Of a DNA stretch of 64,000 nucleotides, positions 1 through 8,926 are shown piece by piece. Origin of the DNA: Streptomyces sp. NBC_01296 (GTDB lineage: Bacteria > Actinomycetota > Actinomycetes > Streptomycetales > Streptomycetaceae); NCBI RefSeq assembly GCF_035984415.1, contig NZ_CP130720.1, forward strand, positions 248,001 through 312,000, given 5' to 3'. Under the pieces are notes generated by a model. That model worked only from the letters and a program-made list of their open reading frames with translations, was not told the DNA's origin and ran no database searches. The stretch's first letter is position 1. Every line of letters begins with the position of its first letter. A program made the position numbers and the translations under genes.

Positions 1-570
1 GCGGCCACCGTGCCACTCGTCGCAGCCGACCCCAGCCCCGCGCTCTCCCAAATGGGCGGTACCTGGCCCACGGACGGGCGCGTAATCGGCATCGTCGCCG
101 ACGCCACGGCCGACCTGGACGGCGTACGGACCGCCCGGCGGGCCATCCTGGACGCCGGCATGGTGCCCCTCATCGTCGCCCCGACCGGCGGCACCCTCGA
201 CTCCAAGGGTGACCCGATCGCCGTTCAGCGGACCTTCGCCACCGCCCGTTCTGTCGAGTTCGATGCCGTCCTGCTGGCCGGAGTGCCCCAGGCCGGCGCG
301 GACGCATACGGTGCGCGCGACGTCAAGGCCGGTACTGCCCGGCCCCCCGAAGCCCCCGACCCGCGCGTACTGCTGCTCATCACCGAGGCGTACCGACACG
401 GCAAGGCCATCGGCGGCTGGAACGGCGCCGAGCGGCTCCTCGAATCCGCCGGCATCACGGCAGGCGAACCGGGCATTGCCGCCGCCGACAGCGGTACCAC
501 GGTCGTGGACGCACTCGTGAGGGCCCTGGCCGAGCACCGAGCCTGGGACCGGTTCCCAGCCGCCCTCTGA
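1..570 (+). CDS. Large-subunit catalase, C-terminal part (5' end outside window)
   Basis: The reading frame is open from the first base, so the gene starts upstream of the window. The visible ~189 residues match the DJ-1/PfpI-like C-terminal domain found only in large-subunit (HPII/KatE-type) catalases: a Rossmann-like strand (GRVIGIVADATADLDGV), a central FDAVLLAGVPQAGADAYG segment and a C-terminal helix-rich end with GKAIGGWNGAERLLESAGI. The heme domain, which breaks down hydrogen peroxide in the cytoplasm, is not visible. Assignment to the family is by recognition of this domain; that the missing part is a normal catalase is inferred. No operon partner follows on the same strand. Confidence 0.8.
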   Translation, partial: AATVPLVAADPSPALSQMGGTWPTDGRVIGIVADATADLDGVRTARRAILDAGMVPLIVAPTGGTLDSKGDPIAVQRTFATARSVEFDAVLLAGVPQAGADAYGARDVKAGTARPPEAPDPRVLLLITEAYRHGKAIGGWNGAERLLESAGITAGEPGIAAADSGTTVVDALVRALAEHRAWDRFPAAL

Positions 571-862
571 TCCGTGCAGAAACCGACCCGGGGTGGCGTT
601 CCGGCGCACGATGTCGTGCTCAACCCGTGCGACCTGCTCCTCGTGGCCCGCCTCGCGCAGGAGCCGGACAGCGTCGCCGAGCCCGAAGTCCACGGTCCCG
701 GTCAGGGGACGTCAGCCCCGCCGAGGCGCCTGAAGTACCATCACGAAATTTTTGGAAAAGTGGGCCGGCTCTCTTGCCCAGCCCCCGGGATAAGAAACAA
801 ATAAGAAGTGAACACATATCCTCGGCACGGTCGGGCAGATGGCACTTCGGAGGTTGATAACT
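571..862. other. Intergenic region with a possible minus-strand gene scrap
   Basis: No complete gene is seen. On the minus strand from about 693 to 586 one frame reads VDFGLGDAVRLLREAGHE and then a charged helix, which looks protein-like, but it has no convincing start, no ribosome binding site and runs on into the catalase antisense. It may be the remnant of an unknown gene. The 3' part is relatively AT-rich and should hold the promoter of the small membrane protein that follows. Confidence 0.3.
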
Positions 863-1024
863 ATGGTTCCCCTGCTTCTCGTTCTCCTGCTGGTACTGGT
901 CCTGTTCGGCGCGGGTTTCGCCGTGAAGATTCTCTGGTGGGTGGCTATCGCAGTCCTGGTCCTGTGGCTGATCGGATTTGTCGCCCGCCCGAAGGCCGGT
1001 AGCGGCCGCTGGTATCGCTGGTAG
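863..1024 (+). CDS. Small hydrophobic membrane protein (53 aa)
   Basis: The ATG at 863 lies about 10 bases after a GGAGG ribosome binding site, which is why it is preferred over the upstream in-frame ATG at 839. The peptide is nearly all hydrophobic: two membrane segments (roughly residues 2-20 and 22-43) followed by a basic C-terminus ending GSGRWYRW. Short proteins of this kind, usually annotated 'hydrophobic protein', are common in Streptomyces and often sit near general-stress genes, as here (catalase before, PRC-barrel after). Function is unknown. A strong terminator follows immediately. Confidence 0.75.
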   Translation: MVPLLLVLLLVLVLFGAGFAVKILWWVAIAVLVLWLIGFVARPKAGSGRWYRW

Positions 1025-1054
1025 CCGCTCGACAAACGCGCAGCTCAAGACTTC

Positions 1055-1105
1055 ATGGCGGTGGCCTGCCGCCCCCTTGGGAAGGGGGCGGCAGGCCACC
1101 GCCAT
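1055..1105 (+). terminator. Perfect 24-bp stem, 3-base loop terminator
   Basis: Arms 1055-1078 and 1082-1105 are perfect inverse complements (left arm begins ATGGCGGTGGCC) around a GGG loop. There is no T-tract, which is normal for actinomycete terminators. It lies 31 bases after the small membrane protein gene. Confidence 0.85.
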
Positions 1106-1313
1106 GCCGTCGTGTACCGGCTCGGTTTCCCCTGGCTACCGAAGGCGGGCATCAGGTGAATTCAGAAAGCCCTCAGGGAGCGTGAAGCAGAAGAAGCGGG
1201 GCCGGTGAGGTTAGGCGGAACAGAGGACCCGCCGTGCATCACGTACAGAACAAAGAGGACCTACGGAGATGCATTTCCCCGCCATCTTCCATTGACCGAG
1301 GAGTTGTTCTCGC

Positions 1314-1682
1314 GTGACTGAACATGTGTGGAGTTACCAGCCGACCGCGGGCCACCTGGCCGGTACGGACCTGACCGGATACAAGGTCGAGGCGACCGAC
1401 GGGAGCATCGGCAAGGTCGACAAGCACTCCGACGAGGTCGGTGACGCCTACCTGGTCGTGGACACCGGCGTATGGATCTTCGGCAAGGAGGTCCTGCTGC
1501 CGGCTAGCACCGTAGTCAGGATCGACCCGGAGGAGCGGAAGATCTTCGTCAACCAGACCAAGGAACAAATCAAGAACGCCCCCGAGTTCCACCGGGACAA
1601 GCACCTCGGCGACACCAGGTACCGGGAGGAGCTGGGCACGTACTACGGCACCGGCGCCCCCTTCGGCGGCCGCCCCGCCTGA
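1314..1682 (+). CDS. PRC-barrel domain protein (122 aa)
   Basis: A GTG start at 1314 follows a GAGGAG ribosome binding site by 9 bases. Residues ~18-80 form a PRC-barrel: DLTGYKVEATDGSIGKVD, then DAYLVVDTGVWIFGKEVLLPA and a strand ending in KIFVNQTKEQIKNAPEF. PRC-barrels are small beta-barrels used in ribosome maturation (RimM), photosynthetic reaction centres and many actinobacterial stress proteins of unknown role. The C-terminal ~30 residues (YREELGTYYGTG) are typical of the short stand-alone Streptomyces form. No catalytic residues are expected; it is likely a cytoplasmic or membrane-associated scaffold. A hairpin terminator follows. Confidence 0.8.
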   Translation: MTEHVWSYQPTAGHLAGTDLTGYKVEATDGSIGKVDKHSDEVGDAYLVVDTGVWIFGKEVLLPASTVVRIDPEERKIFVNQTKEQIKNAPEFHRDKHLGDTRYREELGTYYGTGAPFGGRPA

Positions 1683-1695
1683 GCGCATTCCCGCA

Positions 1696-1744
1696 CCATG
1701 ACGCCGGTCCCGACACCTCCTGGGTGCCGGGACCGGCGTCATGG
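1696..1744 (+). terminator. Hairpin terminator after PRC-barrel gene
   Basis: Arms CCATGACGCCGGTCCCG (1696-1712) and its exact inverse complement (1728-1744) form a 17-bp stem with a 15-base loop, starting 14 bases after the stop codon. Confidence 0.8.
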
Positions 1745-2017
1745 CGGCCACCGCCGCAAATCTGCGCCCCTCATCGACGCGCACCGTCAGATCCACTACC
1801 GGAGCGACATCAACGACGGATGCCTCGCCTCCACCTGACTTCTGACCGGGGCCTGGCCGGTGCCGATCGTCTGCGCTTTGAGCCAGAGCTTGCCCTACCT
1901 GATGACGTCTTCCCCTCGCATCGCCCACCCCGCAGGCCACCGGCAAACGACCGACCCATCCGATCGACGGCCCTGTGATCGTTGTGTGCGGCACGCCCCA
2001 TCGGGCAGACGCAGGAC

Positions 2018-3264
2018 ATGACCCTTTTGGGACATTCCGTAGCCCCCTGGCACGACAGTACGCTCGCCCTGATGACGCAGGGCTACGCGTGGCTTCCCGA
2101 CCGGATGCGGGTCGCCGCAGACGGGACGGTCAGAACCCACCTGCTGGGCCGGCCGAAGATCGCGCTGCGCGGTCCGGAAGCGGTCGCCTTCTTCTACGAC
2201 GAGGACCATGTCGTACGGGGCCGCTGCCCTGCCGGGCCCCGTACTGGACACCCTGTTCGGGCACGGCGCCGTCCATACCCTCGACGGCCGGGCACACCGG
2301 GTCCGCAAGGCCATGTTCCTCTCGCTCCTCAAGGACGCGGACGGTGTGGCAGCACTGGGCGCGCTCGTCCAGTGGCGTTTCCTGGCGGCCGTGACCGGTC
2401 GGCCGTGGGAGCGCCAAGTCCTCTTCGACACTGCCGCCGAGTCCCTCGCCCTGGCCGTGTGCGACTGGGCGGGCCTCCCCCTAGCCGACACAGCGGTCGC
2501 GGACCTGTCCCGTGACTGCACGGCCATGGTGGACGGCTTCGCGTCCCCCGGGCCTCGCCACGTCCGCGCCCACCGGGCCCGGGCCCGGCAGGAGCAGGCC
2601 CTCGCGAAACTGGTCACCGACGTCCGCGCAACGCGGGCCGACGCGGTAACCGAGGGATCCGCACTCGGCGCCGTGGCCCGGCACCGTGACGCCGACGGCG
2701 ATCTCCTCGACCCTCGGATCGCCGCCGTCGAACTGCTGAACGTCATGCGGCCCACGATCGCGATCGCCTGGCTCGCCACCTTCGCCGCCCACGCCCTGCA
2801 CCGCTGGCCCCACCACTGCGAACTGCTGCGCTCCGGCACCGACGGCGGCTACGCCGTCGCGTTCGCCCACGAGGTGCGGCGCTTCTACCCGTTCGCCCCC
2901 TTCGTGGGAGGCCTCGCGGCCCGCGACCTGACCTGGCGGGGCGAGGACATCGCGAAGGGCACCCTGGTCCTGCTCGACCTCTACGGCCAGAACCACGATC
3001 CCGCCCTGTGGACCAACCCGTACCGGTTCGACCCGCACCGCTTCACCGGACCGCACAGCCCGCTCGACCTCCTGGTCGCCCAGGGTGGCGGCGACCCCCG
3101 CCCACGGCCACCGGTGCCCCGGGGAGGACATCACCGTGACCGCCCTCGCGGTCATCGCGACGCGCCGCCTCGACTTCGACGTCCCCGAGCAGGACCTGGC
3201 GATCCCCCTGTCGCGCATTCCGACCCTGCCCCGCAGCGGCTTCGAGCTGATCCTGCGTCCGTAG
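2018..3264 (+). pseudogene. Cytochrome P450 of the CYP152 peroxygenase type, two frameshifts
   Basis: Three reading frames together give one P450. Frame one (from ATG 2018) has ALMTQGYAWLPDRMRV and LRGPEAVAFFYDEDHV, the CYP152 N-terminus. Near 2216 (GGGG run) homology moves to a second frame with LDTLFGHGAVHTLDGRAHRV, the helix I region ELLNVMRPTIAIAW and the EVRRFYPFAPFVGG segment with the Arg that binds the fatty-acid carboxylate in this family. Near 3095 (CCCCC run) it moves again, to GHRCPGE with the heme-ligand Cys (codon 3115-3117), ending at the TAG 3262. CYP152 enzymes hydroxylate or decarboxylate fatty acids with hydrogen peroxide and need no redox partner. Both shifts are +1 at short homopolymers, so a true pseudogene and a sequencing error are both possible. 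Confidence 0.75.
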
Positions 3265-3363
3265 GCAGCGCAGGTCCGGACCGCTGCGATGTTTGTCCCG
3301 CCGCGCCAAGGGCACGCGCCGACCGGGGGTCCGCCGCCCCGTCCCCACCGAGGCACGAGATCC

Positions 3364-3480
3364 ATGACATCGTTCGGCTACTTCCTGTCCTGCGAGGAAT
3401 TCACCCACCCCGCGCCGGCTGCTGGACCAAGCCTGCCCGGCCGAGGACACCGGCTTCACCCGCCTGGCAGTCACTGGATG
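3364..3480 (+). pseudogene. 5' scrap of an F420-dependent LLM oxidoreductase gene
   Basis: MTSFGYFLSCEEF at the start, then in a second frame DQACPAEDTGFTRLAV, is the N-terminal ~40 residues of the TIGR03557 group of luciferase-like, F420-dependent oxidoreductases. The rest of the barrel is absent. A complete relative lies at 9685-10650. The scrap sits directly upstream of an intact hypothetical gene and could easily be mistaken for its N-terminal extension. Confidence 0.6.
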
Positions 3481-3501
3481 TCCCCGATCGGAGGTTTCAC
3501 C

Positions 3502-4077
3502 ATGCGCGACATCAAGTTCCCGGCAGCGCCGGGGCCGTCCTTCCTCACCGTGTACCTGAACGATCACCTCACCGGCTCGGGTGCCGGTGTACGCCTCGCC
3601 CGGCGACTCGCCAAGCGGCACCACCGCACGGACGGAGGCCCGGAGCTTGCGAAGCTGGCGGAGCAGATCGATGAGGACCAGCAGAGCCTGCGCCGCGTCA
3701 TGCGCGACCTCGACGTCCCGGTACGACGCGCACGCGAGGTCGTGGGGAGGATCGGCGAGACAGCGGGGCGGCTCAAGCCGAACGGGAGCCTCGTGCGCCG
3801 CTCCCCGCTCAGCGATGTCGTCGAACTCGAGATGATGCTCTTGGGCGTCGAGGGCAAGGCCGCGTGCTGGCGGGCACTACGCGAACTCACCGCGGCCGAC
3901 GACCGCCTCGACGCCCCCGACCTCGACCGCCTCCTCGCCCGCGCGGACGCACAGGTCCGCACCTTGGACGACCTGCGCCGACGCCGCGCGGCCGAGGTCT
4001 TCGCGGCGGAACTCGAGGTGACGGCCCCGGCGCGTGCGCCCGGTGGACCCCTCCGTCCGGCGGCCGGGCACCGATAG
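3502..4077 (+). CDS. Conserved hypothetical helical protein (191 aa)
   Basis: The ATG at 3502 has a GGAGG site 7 bases upstream; an in-frame ATG at 3364 belongs to an unrelated gene scrap and is rejected. The protein is mostly alpha-helical and highly charged: PSFLTVYLNDHLTGSGAGV near the N-terminus, AEQIDEDQQSLRRVMRDLDV in the middle, GRLKPNGSLVRRSPLS, then a helix with EGKAACWRALREL and a terminal heptad-like stretch (residues ~135-170). I recognise similar stand-alone Streptomyces proteins only as hypothetical. No signal peptide or membrane segment is present. It converges with the ANTAR protein gene with only 36 bases between them. Confidence 0.65.
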   Translation: MRDIKFPAAPGPSFLTVYLNDHLTGSGAGVRLARRLAKRHHRTDGGPELAKLAEQIDEDQQSLRRVMRDLDVPVRRAREVVGRIGETAGRLKPNGSLVRRSPLSDVVELEMMLLGVEGKAACWRALRELTAADDRLDAPDLDRLLARADAQVRTLDDLRRRRAAEVFAAELEVTAPARAPGGPLRPAAGHR

Positions 4078-4113
4078 GGCTCGTGCACGCGGGGTGAGCC
4101 GCACCGGCCGCCG

Positions 4114-4635
4114 CTACGGGGTCGACGAGAACAGGCGCGCCTCCGCTGCCAGGACGGCCTCGTGCACAGTGGCTCTGCCCATGAGGACGCACAGGGTGTA
4201 GCCGGCGTCGTCCATGGCCCGCAGGGCCACCGGGTCTTCGGGCGCGGCAGCGAGGCGGGCCTGGCAGCCGCGCAACCGCGTCAGGACCTCCTCGGTCCTG
4301 GCCCTGGCCGGAGTGAGAACGCTCCCCCGCCCCACACTCGGTGCGGGGCTACGCCCCGCATCCATCGCACGGTGCAACGCCCGCTCGATGTGCACGGGAA
4401 CGGGTGTGCCGCGGGTCCCGGCCACCATGGCGGCGGCCAGTGCATCGGGAGTGGTGTCGGCGAGGTCGGCGGCGACCTCGAGGATCCGCCGCGCGTCACG
4501 GGCCGTGCACGGCGTCGCGGCCACCAGCATCCCTACCGCCCGTGCGATCGCCGGAGCACCGAAACGAGGTCCGCCGGAGGAATCGACTACGGCGGGCGGG
4601 GGCGGGGGCGGGGGCTGACTTCCCACTGGAGGCAT
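4114..4635 (-). CDS. ANTAR-like plus DUF5133 protein (173 aa)
   Basis: The start is the ATG at 4635, six bases after an AAGGGG site; longer in-frame extensions lack a site. After a short polyproline stretch (PPPPPPPAVV), residues ~25-75 (AIARAVGMLVAATPCTARDA, then RRILEVAADLADTTPDALAA) look like an ANTAR RNA-binding helical domain, which normally acts as a transcription antiterminator. The C-terminal ~45 residues (DPVALRAMDDAGYTLCVLMG and the following helix) match DUF5133, a small Streptomyces domain of unknown role also seen alone at 33004-33234. The combination suggests a regulator. The target and the signal are not visible; no PAS or GAF sensor domain is attached. Confidence 0.65.
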   Translation of the reverse strand: MPPVGSQPPPPPPPAVVDSSGGPRFGAPAIARAVGMLVAATPCTARDARRILEVAADLADTTPDALAAAMVAGTRGTPVPVHIERALHRAMDAGRSPAPSVGRGSVLTPARARTEEVLTRLRGCQARLAAAPEDPVALRAMDDAGYTLCVLMGRATVHEAVLAAEARLFSSTP

Positions 4636-5026
4636 ACGAAACCCCTTCAATCCAAGGCAGGAGAACGCGCAGACGCACGCATGGAAGGTATTCCCACGGT
4701 TCCACTGATCGTAAGCATGGCGCGCCGCCCCTTCGTACCGGCATGTGCCCGGTGCGGCACGGGCGGGCAGGTCATGCACGCCGAACGACGGAAGAGCGCG
4801 CCGTGACGGGCGCGTTGACCGGACCGACCACGCCCCGCCTCCGCGGGCATGTGCGTACGGGAAGGGGGCTGGCGCAGGCCGTGGCGAAGCAATCCCGGCC
4901 GGCTGCCGATCGCATCACGGCGTCGTGCGTGTCGACCGGTGGGTTCACACGGAGACCGGCTGGGACACCGCGGCACAGGTCACCGAGGAACCGTCATGAC
5001 CCGTTCCGCGGGCAGGCAGCCCATGC
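4636..5026. other. Intergenic region, no gene found
   Basis: About 390 bases between the start of the ANTAR gene and the end of the CBS gene, both on the minus strand. It should contain the ANTAR gene promoter. No frame on either strand gives a recognisable protein with a ribosome binding site, and no strong hairpin was seen. Confidence 0.4.
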
Positions 5027-5455
5027 CTATCGCTCGGCGCTGCCTTCCGCCGCCGCGATGGAGGCGAGCGGCGACCCCGGGTCGCGTTCGACCTCCAGAT
5101 CGCCCAGGGTGACGATGCCGACGAGTTCCCCGTTCTCGGTCTCCACCGGGAGACGCCGCAGCGCGTGCCGACGCATCAGGTCCACGGCCCGGTCGACGGG
5201 GTCGTCGGGCCTGACCGTGAGCGGATCGGTGCTGCATATGGCCCGCACGGTCGTTTCGGCGGGATCCCGACCCTCCGCCACCGCGCGGACGACGAGGTCC
5301 CGGTCCGTGAGGATGCCGCGGAGTCGGCCCTGGTCCACCACCAAGACGCCCCCGATGCCGGCGTCCCGCATCACCCGCGCGGCCTCCGCCAGTGAGGTCA
5401 GGGGCTCGACCGTCACCGGATGGTCGGTCATCACCTCGTGCACTCGTCGGGTCAT
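5027..5455 (-). CDS. CBS-domain pair protein (142 aa)
   Basis: The ATG at 5455 follows GGGAGGA by 5 bases. The protein is a single Bateman module: the first CBS motif starts VHEVMTDHPVTVEPLTSLAE and ends GILTDRDLVVRAVAEG, the second starts ICSTDPLTVRPDDPVDRAVD and ends LVGIVTLGDLEVERDPGS. Such stand-alone pairs bind adenine nucleotides (ATP, AMP, SAM) and in actinobacteria are commonly induced with dormancy or general-stress genes; here it is 275 bp from, and divergent to, a csbD gene. Partner protein and ligand cannot be told from the sequence. Confidence 0.85.
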   Translation of the reverse strand: MTRRVHEVMTDHPVTVEPLTSLAEAARVMRDAGIGGVLVVDQGRLRGILTDRDLVVRAVAEGRDPAETTVRAICSTDPLTVRPDDPVDRAVDLMRRHALRRLPVETENGELVGIVTLGDLEVERDPGSPLASIAAAEGSAER

Positions 5456-5730
5456 CGGTCCTCCCGCTGCTGGAACGGGTCTTCGGCGGGCGCCTACCCG
5501 CCCTCGTGCGAGGTAAGCGCGGGACCCCGGAGCCCACAGGTCCTCCGGCCGGGCCCGGACGTATCCGGTGGCCAGGCGGCTGCGCACCCTAGCCGGGGCC
5601 CTGCGTGTCCGGACGACGACTCACCGTCCATCTCCCCTCGGCCTGGACGTCCCGTTGGTTTGGCAACCGGAATCGCGGTCAGAAGCAGCACGTACGGTTT
5701 GTCCCCCATCTCCCCAGGAAGTGATCAGCT

Positions 5731-5904
5731 GTGTCGAAGAAGGAGAAGAGCCGGGGCAAGGCCGAGCAGGCCAAGGGCAGGCTCAAGGAGACGGCCGGCC
5801 GTGCGGTGGGCAACGAAAGCCTGACCGCTGAGGGCCGCGCCGAGAAGGCGAAGGGCAACGCCCGCCAGGCCAAGGAGAAGATCAAGGACGTCTTCAAGGG
5901 CTGA
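5731..5904 (+). CDS. CsbD family stress protein (57 aa)
   Basis: A GTG start at 5731 follows AGGAAG by about 9 bases. The peptide is very hydrophilic, Lys/Ala/Glu-rich and made of two imperfect repeats: KAEQAKGRLKETAGRAVGNE and RAEKAKGNARQAKEKIKDVF. This is the complete CsbD fold, a short four-helix stress protein named for a SigB-dependent Bacillus gene; its biochemical role is unknown. Its position beside CBS and PRC-barrel genes fits a general-stress group. Confidence 0.85.
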   Translation: MSKKEKSRGKAEQAKGRLKETAGRAVGNESLTAEGRAEKAKGNARQAKEKIKDVFKG

Positions 5905-5917
5905 CCCGCCGAGGTGT

Positions 5918-5947
5918 CCGTCGTGTTCCCGTCCGGGCTCACGACGG
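5918..5947 (+). terminator. Hairpin after csbD-like gene
   Basis: CCGTCGTG (5918-5925) pairs with CACGACGG (5940-5947); the loop contains a further CCCG/CGGG pairing. It lies 14 bases after the csbD stop. Confidence 0.5.
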
Positions 5948-6019
5948 GCGCGGGCCCCGGCATGGACAGCAGGCGCGCCCAGACCGATACCTGAACGTGG
6001 AAGCGATGGACTGCGGCGG

Positions 6020-7141
6020 ATGCGAAGCGTGGGTGTGGAAGAAGAGCTGTTGCTGGTGGACGCCCGCAGCGGTGAGCCCCTGGCCGTGTCCGGTGCCGTA
6101 CTGGCGGCCGCAGACCGGTCAGTCGGGCAGCAGCCACGGGGTGGCGGCGCGCCGGGGCACCCCTTCGAGAAAGAACTGCAAAAGGAGCAGGTGGAGTTCG
6201 CCACCAAGCCGGTGACAGACATGGGTGAACTCCAGGATGAGATCACCCGTTGCCGCGACGAGGCACGCCGGCACGCCGCATCCGCCAGCGCGCTCGTGGC
6301 GGCCATCGCCACCTCGCCCCTGCCCGCCCGGCCCTCGTTGAATACGGGGAAGCGGTACCAGTGGCTGGGGCGGCAGCTCGGCCTGACCGCGCAGGAACAG
6401 CTGACCTGCGGCTGCCACGTCCACGTATCGGTCGAGTCGGACGAGGAAGGCGTCGCGGTACTGGACAGGATCCGGCCCTGGCTGCCCGTGCTGACCGCGA
6501 TGAGCGCGAACTCCCCTTTCTGGCAGGGAGAGGACAGCGACTACGCGAGTTACCGCAGCCGGGTGTGGAACCGCCTGCCTTCGGCAGGCCCCACGGATGT
6601 CTTCGGGTCCGCCGACCGCTACCACGAGCAGGTCCGCGCCATGATCGACACCGGGGTGCTGCACGACGAGGGAATGATCTACTTCGACGCCCGGCTGTCG
6701 GCCTCCTACCCCACCGTGGAGATCAGAGTGGCGGACGTATGCCTCGAAGCATCGACGCCCGTGCTCCTCGCCGCCGTGGTCCGCGCCCTCGTCGAGACCG
6801 CTGCCCGGGCCTGGGACGACGGGGAGCCGCCCGCCCGCCTCGGCACGAACCTCCTCAGGTTGGCGGCATGGCGGGCCGGCCGGTCAGGTCTGGACGGACC
6901 CCTTCTCCACCCCGAAACCATGAAGGAGACACCGGCAGCGGAAGCCGTGCGGGCGCTGCACGCCCATGTCCAGGAGGCCCTGGTCGAGCACGGCGACGAC
7001 GAACGGGTTCGAGAAGGGATCGCCGGTCTGCTGGAGCGGGGCAACGGGGCTCGCATCCAGCGCGAGTTGTTGCGCACACAGGGCGGCCTCGCCGCCGTGG
7101 TCACCCACTGCGCGCGCATCACGACCGATTCCCTCTCCTGA
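6020..7141 (+). CDS. Carboxylate-amine ligase, YbdK/GCS2 family (373 aa)
   Basis: The start MRSVGVEEELLLVD is the usual N-terminus of the GCS2 family, in which a glutamate cysteine ligase-type ATP-dependent fold joins a carboxylate to an amine. Family motifs seen: GVEEELLLVD (metal-binding glutamates, residues 5-14), QVEFATKPV, TCGCHVHVSVES (the conserved His-containing strand), SANSPFWQGEDSDYASYRSRVW and VEIRVADVC. Length is normal for YbdK-type proteins. In actinobacteria relatives include EgtA of ergothioneine synthesis, but EgtA normally sits with egtB-D and none are here, so the broader name is used. The ribosome binding site is weak. Confidence 0.85.
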   Translation: MRSVGVEEELLLVDARSGEPLAVSGAVLAAADRSVGQQPRGGGAPGHPFEKELQKEQVEFATKPVTDMGELQDEITRCRDEARRHAASASALVAAIATSPLPARPSLNTGKRYQWLGRQLGLTAQEQLTCGCHVHVSVESDEEGVAVLDRIRPWLPVLTAMSANSPFWQGEDSDYASYRSRVWNRLPSAGPTDVFGSADRYHEQVRAMIDTGVLHDEGMIYFDARLSASYPTVEIRVADVCLEASTPVLLAAVVRALVETAARAWDDGEPPARLGTNLLRLAAWRAGRSGLDGPLLHPETMKETPAAEAVRALHAHVQEALVEHGDDERVREGIAGLLERGNGARIQRELLRTQGGLAAVVTHCARITTDSLS

Positions 7142-7325
7142 GCCCGGACCAGATCGCCCCAAACGGTGGAGCCCCGCCCGGGGCGTCCTACCGTGGGAAC
7201 AGCAGCAGCCGGAGCGGCCATGCTCGGCACGTCACTCCCGGACCCCGCATCCGGATCGCCATGCCCCACAACGAGAACCCTGCAGTGCCGACCGGGGCGT
7301 CGGCGCCCGCGGGGGCCCTGTCGCG

Positions 7326-8153
7326 ATGGCCGCGTCTTCGCGGCCCGGACGGATGTCGCCCTTCGGGCGGATAGGCAGCGCGATCCGCCGTGCCCGGGCC
7401 GGGCGCCGCTGGGGGCGCGTGCGGGAAGTGGACCTGTGGCACCGCGCCCTGGGGTTCGCCGCGCTCGGGTTCCTGACGCTGGTACCGCTGCTGATCGTCA
7501 TCACCGCGGCGGACGCCGCGGGCGGGCGGGGGTTCGCCCAATGGCTCGGGGACGGACTCGGATTGTCGGCGGCCGCCCGGGTGGAGATCGAGCGGCTCTT
7601 CGCCCTGCCCGGACAAGCGTGGCGGACCACGACGGCGTTCGGCCTGGCCCTGCTCGCCGTGTTCGGCCTGTCGTTCGGCACGCTGCTGCAGAACGGCTAC
7701 GAACAGATCTGGGACCTGCCTCCGGCCCGCTGGTCGGCCCGATGGCCGCACGTGCTGTGGCTCGCCGTACTCATCGGCGTCCTCTACCTGTCGGCGTTCT
7801 CCCCGCCGTGGCGCGACTCCCCGGCCCGCGGCTACGTGACGTTCGGGATCGGCATGCTGTTCTTCTGGTGGTCCCAGCGACTGCTGCTCGCCGGCCGGAT
7901 CCCTTGGACCGCCCTGTTCCCAGGGGCGGCAGCCACCATGATCGGGCTGCTCGGGCTCCGGATCTTCTCCCGGCTCGTCTTCTCACCGCCGATCGCCTCC
8001 AGCGCCGTCACGTACGGGCCCTTCGGAACCGTCCTCGTCATCCAGTCGTGGCTCGTCGGCATCGGCGTCGTCGTGTTCGGCGGCGCGCTCACCGGCCGAT
8101 TGCTCCACGACGAGCTGCTGCGCCGGGCAAACCCCGCGGACGGTGGCCGCTGA
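7326..8153 (+). CDS. YihY/BrkB family integral membrane protein (~275 aa)
   Basis: The frame contains about six membrane segments: [85 protein letters not shown] and [17 protein letters not shown]. This order and the conserved PLLIV and YGPFGTVLV segments are those of the YihY/YhjD (formerly 'ribonuclease BN') family, cytoplasmic-membrane proteins of unclear transport function. The start is uncertain: ATG 7326 is listed; ATG 7353 ([13 protein letters not shown]) is equally possible because neither has a good ribosome binding site. Confidence 0.75.
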   Translation: MAASSRPGRMSPFGRIGSAIRRARAGRRWGRVREVDLWHRALGFAALGFLTLVPLLIVITAADAAGGRGFAQWLGDGLGLSAAARVEIERLFALPGQAWRTTTAFGLALLAVFGLSFGTLLQNGYEQIWDLPPARWSARWPHVLWLAVLIGVLYLSAFSPPWRDSPARGYVTFGIGMLFFWWSQRLLLAGRIPWTALFPGAAATMIGLLGLRIFSRLVFSPPIASSAVTYGPFGTVLVIQSWLVGIGVVVFGGALTGRLLHDELLRRANPADGGR

Positions 8154-8311
8154 GGAACCCTCGGCCGTAACCCCGGGACGGAGGGCAGGACGGCGCAGCG
8201 CCCCCACCGTCGGACTGGCCCTGTGGCCGCACCGGCAACACCTCCGCCGACATCGTGGGCACGGCCCGTCAGGGAGGGCGCCCAGGTCGCGGCCGCTCCC
8301 GAACCATGCCG

Positions 8312-8500
8312 CCACACACCGTTGGCCCCGATGGTGCAGGGGTCGTCGATCTCGTTGTCCGGGTCGGCGCCGCCGGTCTGGAGACCCGGGATGCCGTTGG
8401 TCTCCTCCCACAGCTGGAAGACGGCACCGGCCAGCGGATTGCCCGTGTCCCGGTCCTCCTTGATCACCGTGATCGCACCGGTGTCGGGCAAGCCGGGTGC
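8312..8500 (-). pseudogene. Remnant of a SpaA/prealbumin-fold surface protein
   Basis: One minus-strand frame carries about 60 residues typical of a SpaA-like prealbumin-fold repeat of Gram-positive surface proteins: [20 protein letters not shown], then [20 protein letters not shown] and a Cys-containing turn. Both sides are unrelated sequence with no signal peptide, no second repeat and no LPXTG anchor. It is a fragment of a larger cell-surface gene. The conserved Lys (in ITVIKED) that would form the isopeptide bond is kept. Confidence 0.5.
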
Positions 8501-8690
8501 GTCACAGTCGGGCGAGCCGTCGGGGCCGGGAATCGGGCGGCGCCGGGGACCGGTGGTGCGGATGGCGCCAAAGCCCGCCGTGGAAGGCCACATGGCTGTG
8601 GGGGGTGATCCAGCCGCCGTAGGTCGGTGGGCACCGCACGGCGGGTGATGCGCCCCGGTTTCATCTCCTCGGTCAGGACCGCATACGGGC

Positions 8691-8864
8691 TCAGTCGGGA
8701 GGTTCCGGCGGCGTTGGCCGTTCTGTGGTGGAAGGCTGCTCAGGGGGGTCGGCCGGGGGCGGCTCGTCTCCGGGGTCGGCGGGGTGCGGGTCGCGGGGAA
8801 CCGGATCCGGTCCATCCGGAGTGGGCCCGGGGCCCTCGGGTTCCGGCTCGGTCGATCGTTTCAT
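8691..8864 (-). CDS. Small proline-rich acidic protein (57 aa)
   Basis: The ATG at 8864 follows GAGGTGA by 5 bases. The peptide is almost entirely Pro, Glu, Asp, Gly and Thr ([17 protein letters not shown] and similar), with no membrane segment or Cys; it must be unstructured. I recognise no function. The good ribosome binding site and clean start argue for a real gene, but low complexity makes this uncertain. Confidence 0.4.
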   Translation of the reverse strand: MKRSTEPEPEGPGPTPDGPDPVPRDPHPADPGDEPPPADPPEQPSTTERPTPPEPPD

Positions 8865-8926
8865 CTGGCTCACCTCGCGGTGCGGGTCGTTCTCGTACGC
8901 TCTGCGCCTACCCGTCAGGTCATCGC

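Noticed and set aside
3289..3501. N-terminal extension of the 191-aa hypothetical protein
   Set aside because: It consists of a scrap of an F420 oxidoreductase gene; the ATG at 3502 has its own GGAGG site.
6020..7141. EgtA of ergothioneine biosynthesis
   Set aside because: Same superfamily, but no egtB, egtC or egtD gene is nearby and the N-terminus fits the general YbdK group better.
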